NCBI GenBank assembly: GCA_902494605.1
Contig: CABUUG010000108.1
Span: 1 to 6,410, forward strand
Reading direction: 5' to 3'
Length of the DNA stretch: 6,410 nt
DNA from: an uncultured Collinsella sp.
GTDB lineage: Bacteria; Actinomycetota; Coriobacteriia; Coriobacteriales; Coriobacteriaceae
Shown here: positions 1-6,410 of the stretch, piece after piece
Layout of the letters: every line of letters starts with the position of its first letter
How positions within the stretch are numbered: the first letter of the stretch is position 1
Notes under the pieces: model-generated
What the model was told of the DNA's origin: nothing
Database searches by the model: none
The model's input: only the letters and a program-made list of their open reading frames with translations
Program-made: the position numbers and the translations under genes

Positions 1-1333
1 GGGCCTCCTGGCGGGCGGCACGGTCGGCGGAATCCGCCGCTGCCACGCGCACGCGGTCGCCGATGGCGTCGGCGTTTTCGGGCGCGGCCGTCAGTGACTC
101 CTCAAAGGTTATGCCCTCGTCGCCAAAGGTGAGCTCCATCGACTCGCGCGCGCCGCGGTCGGGAATGGCAAACACGCAGGCATAGCGCTTGCCCACGACT
201 TCCTGGATGCGCGTCATAAAACGGTTGTCCGAGCCTGCGATGGCCGGCTGCTCAATCTTGAGCTCGGCCGTCACCGCACCGCCGGCACGGATGAGGCTCA
301 CATAGTTCAGGCGCTGCTGGACACCAAAATCGAGCTGTTGGGCGCGCACGTACAGGCCATCCAGGCGGTCAATCCCTGCCTCGCCGGCACGCGCCTCGAT
401 ATCCTCGTAGGCGCGCAGGCAGTCGTCGAACAGCGAGCGCGGCTCGGACAGCACCACGAGCGCCTTGCCGCTCACGTGCGCCAGCGGGCTCACGGTCTGG
501 CCGTACATTACCGGCAAAAAGCGGTCGAGCTCGGGTGTGACGATGCGTGCATCCACCATCTCGAGCAATGCGGCCAGCTTGCTGTCGTCCTGGCTGGCGC
601 GATAGAGCGCCACATGCATGTTGTGGACGGCCTCGTCGGTAAGCGCCAGCTCACGGCAGGGGAAGATCTCGATGCTGTCTTCGTTACCGATGGTCTGCCC
701 CGTTGAGCTCACCATGCGACGGATGCGGTCGATCTCGTCGCCAAAGAACTCAATGCGCACGGGCGCTTTTTCCTGCGCGGGAAACACCTCGACGGTGTCG
801 CCGTGCACGCGGAACAGACCGGGCGCGTCGGCGGCGCCGGCATTGGTGTAGCCCATGCCCACCAGACGCTGCGGCACCTCGTCAAAAGGAATCTCCTCGC
901 CCACCGCAAAAGTAGTGGACTCCCAGTAGCGGCTCTCGACTGGCGGCACGCAGCGCAACAGCGCACGGGCCGAGGCAACCATGATGCAGTTGTCCCCGCG
1001 CACGATGCGTCCCAGGGCCTCGCAGCGCTGCGCCACCACGGCGTCGTCGGGCGTCTGCTCGCGCCAAGGGTAGTCCTTGCGCTCGGGAAAGCGGCACACG
1101 TGCGCCAGCCCCACATAGGCGGCCAGGCTGCGCGCAGCGCGATCGGCCGCGTCCTCGCCGCTCACGATATAGACCGTGGGGCGCGGACGGCGCGCAAACT
1201 GGGCCGCCGCCATAAGCGTGCGACCCGACTGCGACACGGCCAACGTCACGTCCTCGCCGGCATCGAGCCCGGCCTCGACGGTCTGCAGCGCCTCGGCAGT
1301 GTAGAGCTGCGCGGCTATACGGTGAATGAGCAT
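1..1333 (-). CDS. mfd: Transcription-repair coupling factor Mfd, N-terminal 444 residues (runs off left edge)
   Basis: Mfd is a cytoplasmic DNA translocase that displaces RNA polymerase stalled at a lesion and recruits UvrA for nucleotide excision repair. The visible part is the UvrB-homology module plus the following linker domain. Residues 33-40 (VSQSGRTL) sit where UvrB has its P-loop but lack the GxGK(T/S) signature, as expected for Mfd, whose first module has lost ATPase function. Residues 116-130 end in the family-typical VASARALLRCVPP stretch. Residues 157-205 hold the segment shared by Mfd and UvrB: LVGMGY, FRVHGDTVEVFP, then VRIEFFGDEIDRI. The RNA polymerase-interaction domain and the helicase motifs lie beyond base 1. 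UvrB was rejected because there is no P-loop and because residues 268-297 (PELDRFLPVMYG, later ALVVLSEP) match Mfd. The ATG at 1333 is chosen for the GGAGGA box six bases upstream. It lies 157 bases after nth. The reading frame is intact throughout. Confidence 0.9.
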   Translation of the reverse strand, partial: MLIHRIAAQLYTAEALQTVEAGLDAGEDVTLAVSQSGRTLMAAAQFARRPRPTVYIVSGEDAADRAARSLAAYVGLAHVCRFPERKDYPWREQTPDDAVVAQRCEALGRIVRGDNCIMVASARALLRCVPPVESRYWESTTFAVGEEIPFDEVPQRLVGMGYTNAGAADAPGLFRVHGDTVEVFPAQEKAPVRIEFFGDEIDRIRRMVSSTGQTIGNEDSIEIFPCRELALTDEAVHNMHVALYRASQDDSKLAALLEMVDARIVTPELDRFLPVMYGQTVSPLAHVSGKALVVLSEPRSLFDDCLRAYEDIEARAGEAGIDRLDGLYVRAQQLDFGVQQRLNYVSLIRAGGAVTAELKIEQPAIAGSDNRFMTRIQEVVGKRYACVFAIPDRGARESMELTFGDEGITFEESLTAAPENADAIGDRVRVAAADSADRAARQEA

Positions 1334-1356
1334 GCTGTTCCTCCGGCATTGCAACG

Positions 1357-1387
1357 CCAAAAGCCCGCCGAGGCAAGCTCGGCGGGT
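1357..1387 (-). terminator. GC-rich stem-loop with TTTT, between nth and mfd
   Basis: A perfect 9-bp inverted repeat (CCCGCCGAG at 1364-1372, CTCGGCGGG at 1378-1386) encloses a 5-base loop. Read on the minus strand the stem is followed by C-TTTT-GG, the form of a short Rho-independent terminator. It ends only about 24 bases before the mfd ATG, almost touching the mfd ribosome binding site. It could end nth transcription, or act as an attenuator-like structure in the mfd leader. The T-run is short, so partial read-through is plausible. Confidence 0.6.
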
Positions 1388-1413
1388 ATGCGGCGGATTT
1401 CATTGCCTGTCAT
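1385..1413 (-). promoter_or_regulatory. Candidate mfd promoter
   Basis: On the minus strand ATGACA (1413-1408, five of six matches to TTGACA) is separated by 17 bases from CATACC (1390-1385, three of six matches to TATAAT). The -10 box is poor. A start about seven bases downstream would fall inside the stem-loop at 1387-1357, so the full hairpin would not be transcribed. An alternative is TTGAGC...TACCAT further upstream with a 19-base spacer. Neither is strong. Confidence 0.2.
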
Positions 1414-1460
1414 GGTAGCGCATGGAGAGGACTCCGGCTCAAGGGCAAACCCAGCCCCGC

Positions 1461-1485
1461 AAAAAACGCCAGACGAAGATGCGTT
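1461..1485 (-). terminator. Weak possible terminator just after nth
   Basis: A short inverted repeat (GCGTT 1481-1485, AACGC 1465-1469) precedes a run of six T on the minus strand (1466-1461), beginning a few bases after the nth stop. The stem is only 5 bp with an 11-base loop, so the T-run is the main evidence. The hairpin at 1387-1357 is the better terminator candidate. Confidence 0.3.
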
Positions 1486-1490
1486 CCGCC

Positions 1491-2156
1491 CTACCCCGCT
1501 ACGCGCACGCTGGGGCACAAATCTGCCAGCGGACACTCGTCACACTTGGGTTTGCGGGCGTCGCAGATCTCGCGACCGAAGGTGATCCACTGATGGTTGA
1601 CCGACTCCCAATACTCGTGCGGCAAAATCTTGAGCAAATCCTGCTCGGTCTTGAGCGGCTCCTTGGCATGCGTCTTGGGACTCAGCATCAGGCGGTGCGC
1701 AATGCGGTTGACGTGCGTGTCCACCGCAATGCCTTCCACGATGCCATACCCCACGTTGAGCACGATGTTCGCCGTCTTGCGTCCCACGCCCGGCAGCTTC
1801 ACGAGTTCCTTCATGTCGGCCGGCACCTCGCCGCCATAGTCGGCGACGATCATCTGCGCGGCCTCGACGGCATGCTTGGCTTTGCTCTTGTAGAAGCCGA
1901 GTGACTTGATGGTGCCTGCCACGTCAGCCACGCTCGCCCCGGCCATGGCCTCGGGCGTGGGCCACTGGGCAAACAGCCGCGGCGTCACCTTGTTGACCTG
2001 CGCATCGGTCGTTTGCGCCGAGAGCAGCACCGCGATCAGCAGGCGGAAGGGATTCTCGTGGTCCAAAAAGCACTCGACCGGGCCATAGCGACGGTTGAGG
2101 CGCTCACACACCTCGATGGCGCGCTCGCGCTTGGCGGCATTGGTCTCGCGTGGCAT
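1491..2156 (-). CDS. nth: Endonuclease III (DNA glycosylase/AP lyase)
   Basis: Endonuclease III removes oxidised pyrimidines in base excision repair and cleaves the abasic site by beta-elimination. The 221-residue protein is close to the usual length. Residues 36-52 carry the conserved LLIAVLLSAQTTD helix. The helix-hairpin-helix LPGVGRKTA is at 121-129 with the catalytic lysine K127. VDTHV at 145-149 supplies the catalytic aspartate D146. The C-terminal 4Fe-4S loop is C198-x6-C205-x2-C208-x5-C214, the canonical spacing. All catalytic and cluster residues are present, so the enzyme should be active. The ATG at 2156 is preferred over an in-frame GTG at 2180 because GAGGAG lies five bases before it and nothing similar precedes the GTG. 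It starts 63 bases after the ABC exporter stop with no clear terminator between, so co-transcription is possible. Confidence 0.95.
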   Translation of the reverse strand: MPRETNAAKRERAIEVCERLNRRYGPVECFLDHENPFRLLIAVLLSAQTTDAQVNKVTPRLFAQWPTPEAMAGASVADVAGTIKSLGFYKSKAKHAVEAAQMIVADYGGEVPADMKELVKLPGVGRKTANIVLNVGYGIVEGIAVDTHVNRIAHRLMLSPKTHAKEPLKTEQDLLKILPHEYWESVNHQWITFGREICDARKPKCDECPLADLCPSVRVAG

Positions 2157-2175
2157 AACGACTCCTCGGCTCAAC

Positions 2176-2206
2176 GGCACAATAAACTTATGGGCACAAT
2201 TGTCCC
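2176..2206 (-). repeat. Direct repeat and near-palindrome upstream of nth
   Basis: The octamer GGCACAAT occurs at 2176-2183 and again at 2193-2200, a 17-base period. The second copy overlaps a perfect 8-bp palindrome ACAATTGT (2196-2203), flanked by GGG and CCC in the near-symmetric stretch 2192-2206. It is in the only gap between the exporter and nth and could be a regulator site. No convincing -35/-10 pair was seen beside it. Confidence 0.3.
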
Positions 2207-2219
2207 ACGTCCGAGACGC

Positions 2220-4022
<1,803 letters not shown>

Positions 4023-4064
4023 GGGCTTCCTTTCGCATCTGATTGGGCGAAACGCCATTGTTGC

Positions 4065-4070
4065 ATACTA
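4065..4070 (-). promoter_or_regulatory. Candidate -10 box for the ABC exporter
   Basis: TAGTAT (minus strand 4070-4065) matches five of six bases of TATAAT and would give a leader of about 35 bases before the ATG at 4022. No good -35 box lies 16-18 bases upstream; that space is occupied by the dyad at 4074-4092. A promoter here would therefore be weak or activator-dependent. Confidence 0.3.
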
Positions 4071-4073
4071 AAG

Positions 4074-4092
4074 CGCACTTCAGGCAAGTGCG
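4074..4092. promoter_or_regulatory. Perfect 19-bp dyad upstream of the ABC exporter (possible operator)
   Basis: CGCACTT (4074-4080) and AAGTGCG (4086-4092) form a perfect 7-bp inverted repeat around a 5-base centre. It lies about 50 bases upstream of the exporter start and immediately upstream of the candidate -10 box, where a repressor or activator would bind. It could instead be an RNA hairpin, but on the minus strand it is followed only by CTTTAG, a poor terminator tract. No regulator gene is adjacent. Confidence 0.4.
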
Positions 4093-4097
4093 ACGCG

Positions 4098-4130
4098 AAA
4101 AGCGCCCGCGCCCCGCGCTTGCGCAGGCGC
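4098..4130 (-). terminator. Rho-independent terminator of rmuC
   Basis: On the minus strand GCGCCTGCGC (4130-4121) pairs with GCGCGGGCGC (4111-4102) over ten positions, one of them G-T, around a 9-base loop. The stem is followed directly by TTTT (4101-4098). It starts 17 bases after the rmuC stop, as expected for its terminator, and separates rmuC from the ABC exporter. Confidence 0.75.
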
Positions 4131-4147
4131 CCCGCCGTCAGATGAAG

Positions 4148-5503
4148 CTAGCCCTCGTCTTCTTGGTCTGCGAACAGCTCCGCGGACGTGAGCCCCAAAA
4201 TCTCGTCGGCTTGGTCGACGTCTTCCAGGGCGTCGATGTCCTTGAGCTTGCGCTCCATGACGTTGGTGCGCGTGGTGATGATGCCCTCGACCGTTTTGCC
4301 CGCGGTCTCGATCTGCTGCTGGGCGCGGCGCAGCGCCTTTTGATAGCGCGGCAGCTCGGCCTTGACAGCGGAGAGCACGCGCAGTACATCGTCGGTGCGT
4401 TTTTGCAGCTTAAACGTTTGGTAACTCATCTGCAGGCTGTTGAGAATGGCCGCCATGGTGCTGGGGCCGGCAACGTTGACGTGATAGTCGCGGCCCAGGG
4501 TCTCGATAAGCCCGGGGCGGCTGACGACCTCGGCGTACAGCCCTTCAAATGGCACGAACATGATGCCAAAGTTGGTCGTTGCCGGCACGCTCAGGTACTT
4601 TTCGCAGATGTCCTTGGCCTCGCGCTTGACCATGGTGTCGAGTGTCTTACGCGCAGCCGCCACGGTCTCCGCATCGCCCGACTCCTGCGCGTCGAGCAGG
4701 TGCTCGTACGCGTCGCCCGGAAACTTGGAGTCAATCGGCAGCAGCACGGGGTCGCCCTCGTCCACCGGCAGCTTGACGGCAAACTCAACGCGCTCCGAGG
4801 CGCCGGGCTTGGTGGCGACGTTTTCCAGATACTGGTCGGGTGTAAGGATGTCCGCCAGAATTGCACCCAGCTGCACCTCGCCCAAAATGCCACGCGCCTT
4901 CACGTTGCCCAGCACGCGCTTAAGGTCGCCCACGCCAGTGGCGATGGACTGCATGTCGCCCAGGCCCTTGTACACGGCCTCGAGTTGGTCGCTCACCTGC
5001 TTAAACGATGCCGACAGGCGATCGTTGAGCGTGCGGGAGAGCTTCTCGTCCACCGTTGCGCGCATCTGATCGAGTTGCACGTTGTTGTCTTTGCGGATAG
5101 CACCCAGCTGGGCATCGCCCGTCTCGCGCACCTTGTCCAGGCGATGCTCGATGCCCTCGCGATTGGCGCCGAGCTGTTGGGCCGTCTCGCGGCGCAGGTC
5201 ATCCATCCGGTCACCAGCTTGCGAAAACTCACGCGCGATGGTCAGGTAACGTTGCTGCTCCACGGCCGCATCTGTCGTCTGCTGCTGCGCGATGGCATTG
5301 GCCGTGCGGCGAGTTTCGGCCAGCGCGACGTTCAGGGCATCGAGCGCGTTGTTGGCCTGCTCGAGTGCTGCCAGCGTTTCCGCGCTACTGTCGCCACGCT
5401 CCCGCAGCTCGGCACGCAGGCTCTTGAGCTGGAGGGCGCAAGCCACAGCAACCCCCACCGCCACCAAGGCGATCACAACAAGCACAATATCAATAGCAGA
5501 CAT
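4148..5503 (-). CDS. rmuC: RmuC family DNA recombination protein
   Basis: RmuC proteins limit DNA inversions and rearrangements; they are thought to be nuclease-like, though the biochemical activity is not well established. This 451-residue protein has the full architecture. Residues 4-25 form a single hydrophobic anchor, residues about 26-180 are a charged, glutamine-rich predicted coiled coil, and the RmuC domain spans roughly 185-400. Hallmarks are VLGNVKARGILGEVQLGAIL (197-216), LLPIDSKFPGDAY (254-266, with D258 and K260 of a PD-(D/E)xK-like arrangement), and MFVPFEGLYAEV (315-326). The C-terminus is acidic. The ATG at 5503 follows GGCGGAG; an upstream in-frame TTG at 5536 has no ribosome binding site and would place extra residues before the membrane anchor. 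It is closed by a terminator and has a 124-base gap to the upstream gene, so it may be transcribed alone or with that gene. Confidence 0.93.
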   Translation of the reverse strand: MSAIDIVLVVIALVAVGVAVACALQLKSLRAELRERGDSSAETLAALEQANNALDALNVALAETRRTANAIAQQQTTDAAVEQQRYLTIAREFSQAGDRMDDLRRETAQQLGANREGIEHRLDKVRETGDAQLGAIRKDNNVQLDQMRATVDEKLSRTLNDRLSASFKQVSDQLEAVYKGLGDMQSIATGVGDLKRVLGNVKARGILGEVQLGAILADILTPDQYLENVATKPGASERVEFAVKLPVDEGDPVLLPIDSKFPGDAYEHLLDAQESGDAETVAAARKTLDTMVKREAKDICEKYLSVPATTNFGIMFVPFEGLYAEVVSRPGLIETLGRDYHVNVAGPSTMAAILNSLQMSYQTFKLQKRTDDVLRVLSAVKAELPRYQKALRRAQQQIETAGKTVEGIITTRTNVMERKLKDIDALEDVDQADEILGLTSAELFADQEDEG

Positions 5504-5551
5504 AAACTCCGCCCAACAAACCCAATCGAGCACCAATCAAAACCGCGATCA

Positions 5552-5579
5552 ATCTTACCCCGCCACGCACACGGATCAC
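5552..5579 (-). promoter_or_regulatory. Candidate rmuC promoter
   Basis: In the 124-base gap upstream of rmuC, TAAGAT (minus strand 5557-5552) matches four of six -10 positions. A weak GTGATC (5579-5574) lies 16 bases upstream of it. The implied leader is about 40 bases. No terminator is visible after the upstream membrane-protein gene, so read-through is an equally good explanation for rmuC expression. Confidence 0.25.
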
Positions 5580-5627
5580 TCACTGCCTTGCAGACAAATT
5601 TCTCTTAGAGCCGCGGACGCTAAAACG

Positions 5628-6050
5628 CTAGCTTTCCCAGCCGGTGCGGATGGTTGTTATGACGTCACCTAGGCGCTGGCCCAGGGCCGCTAGATGTTGG
5701 AGCACCTCGTTGGGCGATGCGCCGTTGAGGATGCACGTGAGGGCATACGACGCCAGAAAGATGGCCGCAAGCCCCAGCGGGATGAGCACAATCATCGCCA
5801 ACGTGCGCAGGCGCTGGCCCACGCGGCGACGACGCGCACGACGCTTGTCGAACGCGAGCTCCTGCGCATATGAATCTTGCTGTACGGAATAGGCCTCTGG
5901 TGCCGATTCGACCGCAGGCGAAACCGCAGGCGTGGCATTTTGCGCAGGGGGCTGGGCTGCCGCCCCCTGCATTTGCATCTCCATGAGTCGTTGCTGCTGA
6001 CGCAGCATGCGCTCAGCTTGTTGCTGCGGAGTCTCAAGAAACAGATCCAT
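5628..6050 (-). CDS. Small single-pass membrane protein of unknown function
   Basis: I do not recognise this 140-residue protein. Residues 1-30 are Gln/Met/Arg-rich and probably helical (TPQQQAERMLRQQQRLMEMQMQ region). Residues 31-60 are an Ala/Pro/Gln/Val-rich flexible linker. Residues 69-82 are strongly basic, including RRARRRR, and are followed by one hydrophobic segment at about 84-107. A short polar tail of about 33 residues ends in GWES. By the positive-inside rule the N-terminal part would be cytoplasmic and the tail outside. There is no signal peptide or catalytic motif. The ATG at 6050 is chosen because GGAGG lies five bases upstream; an in-frame TTG at 6062 overlaps that box. It is upstream of rmuC on the same strand with a 124-base gap and no terminator. 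It is real by start signal, frame length and codon bias, but no function can be assigned. Confidence 0.75.
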   Translation of the reverse strand: MDLFLETPQQQAERMLRQQQRLMEMQMQGAAAQPPAQNATPAVSPAVESAPEAYSVQQDSYAQELAFDKRRARRRRVGQRLRTLAMIVLIPLGLAAIFLASYALTCILNGASPNEVLQHLAALGQRLGDVITTIRTGWES

Positions 6051-6128
6051 GCTGGCCTCCAAAATCGGAGCATTCGACGCTTACGACCAGCATCCCGCAC
6101 CACCATGACCGCGACAACGCAATCGCCG

Positions 6129-6157
6129 GCAATAGCCACAAAGTTTCTTTTGCCCAA
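6129..6157 (-). promoter_or_regulatory. Candidate promoter of the small membrane-protein gene
   Basis: TTGGGC (minus strand 6157-6152) and TATTGC (6134-6129) are separated by 17 bases, with three matches each to the -35 and -10 consensus. This would start transcription near 6122 and give a leader of about 70 bases. The -35 box falls inside the inverted repeat at 6147-6160. The match is modest. Confidence 0.25.
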
Positions 6158-6280
6158 AAGCTGTCGAAAACCTCAAAAACTCCCCTACCAGCACTTTCTT
6201 TGAGCTTTTTTATCGAATGATCTTTTGCCCTTCCGCCCTTACGCCAACCGACCAAAACCTAACCAAAAGCTTGACGAAAA
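6154..6280. repeat. Pair of imperfect direct repeats
   Basis: CCAAAAGCTGTCGAAAA (6154-6170) and CCAAAAGCTTGACGAAAA (6263-6280) agree at both ends (CCAAAAGCT and CGAAAA) and differ only in a short centre. The copies are 109 bases apart in the same orientation, in the region upstream of the membrane-protein gene. They could be paired regulator sites. They may also be chance in an A-rich region. Confidence 0.4.
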
Positions 6281-6299
6281 TTGTGAAGACCGGGACCCA

Positions 6300-6331
6300 A
6301 ACAAAACGTGCCGCCCCGATAGGGGCGGCAC
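6300..6331 (-). terminator. Strong Rho-independent terminator of the gene entering from the right
   Basis: A perfect 10-bp inverted repeat (GTGCCGCCCC 6308-6317, GGGGCGGCAC 6322-6331) surrounds the tetraloop GATA. On the minus strand it is followed by G-TTTT-G-TTT (6307-6298). It begins about 20 bases after the TGA at 6352. It isolates the rest of the window from the gene on the right. On the plus strand the tract after the stem is ACAAAC, so it is not a good rightward terminator. Confidence 0.85.
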
Positions 6332-6351
6332 ACAAACTTCTAATCAGCTTT

Positions 6352-6410
6352 TCAGTAACGAGCACGCGACGACTCGAAGCGGGCCGGGAGGGCCGGACTA
6401 CCTTCCCTCA
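6352..6410 (-). CDS. C-terminal end of an unidentified protein (18 codons visible)
   Basis: One minus-strand frame is open from the window edge to a TGA at 6354-6352 and encodes a C-terminal tail rich in Arg, Ser, Ala and Pro, ending in RFESSRARY. The terminator about 20 bases downstream supports this as the true gene end. One other frame is also open to the edge in this short stretch, but it runs on through the terminator with no sensible stop, so this frame is preferred. Too little is visible to name the protein, and the end of a non-coding RNA cannot be excluded. Confidence 0.45.
   Translation of the reverse strand, partial: REGSPALPARFESSRARY

Larger units (their letters stand above)
6051..6299 (-). 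other. AT-richer non-coding leader region with short repeats
   Basis: Together with the terminator to its right this forms a stretch of about 300 bases with no supportable gene. Runs of A and T make it visibly less GC-rich than its surroundings. It holds a 14-bp inverted repeat (6147-6160), a 10-bp direct repeat TCTTTTGCCC (6146-6155 and 6221-6230), a longer imperfect direct repeat (6154-6170 and 6263-6280), and a 6-bp inverted repeat CTCAAA/TTTGAG (6172-6177, 6199-6204). It must contain the promoter of the small membrane-protein gene, because a strong terminator lies directly upstream. Confidence 0.5.

Noticed and set aside
1..1333. UvrB as an alternative identity for the left-edge gene
   Set aside because: The shared GDxVxxFP and FFGDEIDRI segments fit both families, but the P-loop is degenerate and the region after it matches Mfd rather than the UvrB helicase core.
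338..1585. Plus-strand open frames opposite mfd and the nth-mfd gap
   Set aside because: They lie opposite a continuous 444-codon Mfd frame and have no credible start signals or domains.
2208..2218. CGTC-CGA-GACG hairpin after the ABC exporter stop as a terminator
   Set aside because: The stem is only 4 bp with a 3-base loop and no T-run follows it on the minus strand.
4043..5608. Long plus-strand open frame (521 codons) opposite rmuC
   Set aside because: The minus strand encodes a clear RmuC protein over the same bases. The plus frame is His/Leu/Arg/Val-rich low-information sequence, as expected from the antisense of a GC-rich gene, and has no ribosome binding site or recognisable domain.
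6172..6210. CTCAAA/TTTGAG inverted repeat followed by TTTTTT on the plus strand as a rightward terminator
   Set aside because: There is no plus-strand gene to terminate, the stem is 6 bp with a loop of more than 20 bases, and the region is generally A/T-rich.
6034..6255. Minus-strand 73-codon open frame upstream of the membrane-protein gene
   Set aside because: It needs a TTG start without a ribosome binding site, overlaps the better-supported start of the downstream gene in another frame, and has no recognisable features.
6378..6398. GC-rich CCGG...CCGG pairing at the right edge as a riboswitch or structured RNA
   Set aside because: The stem is very short and no conserved riboswitch, RNase P or SRP RNA motif could be recognised in the visible bases.

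Overview
The window is a GC-rich bacterial chromosomal segment in which every supported gene lies on the minus strand, so it reads right to left. Codons end mostly in G or C, GGAG/GGAGG ribosome binding sites precede each chosen start, and the core protein families are typical of GC-rich Gram-positives. My best guess is an actinobacterium of the Coriobacteriia (Collinsella-like). This rests on composition and general familiarity, not on a marker gene or a search.

Layout, in the direction of transcription. (1) 6410-6352: the last 18 codons of an unidentified gene, followed by a strong Rho-independent terminator (6331-6300). (2) 6299-6051: an AT-richer non-coding region with several short inverted and direct repeats; it is the leader/promoter region of the next gene. 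(3) 6050-5628: a small single-pass membrane protein of unknown function. (4) 5503-4148: rmuC, an N-terminally anchored coiled-coil protein with the RmuC domain, closed by a GC-rich terminator (4130-4098). (5) 4022-2220: a 600-residue ABC exporter half-transporter with all nucleotide-binding motifs intact, preceded by a perfect 19-bp dyad. (6) 2156-1491: nth, endonuclease III with its catalytic residues and 4Fe-4S cysteines. (7) 1333-1: the first 444 codons of mfd, the transcription-repair coupling factor, which runs off the left edge.

Three of the recognised genes (rmuC, nth, mfd) concern DNA integrity: recombination/rearrangement control, base excision repair, and transcription-coupled nucleotide excision repair. 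The ABC exporter sits between them and has no visible partner. Terminators after rmuC and in front of mfd suggest several short transcription units rather than one operon. nth is the only gene with no terminator-like element separating it from the gene upstream, the exporter.

I looked for an undescribed system and did not find convincing evidence of one. There is no mobile element, CRISPR array, tRNA, rRNA or recognisable defence cassette. The least explained items are the small membrane protein, the repeat-bearing region upstream of it, and the hairpins or dyads in front of the exporter and mfd.
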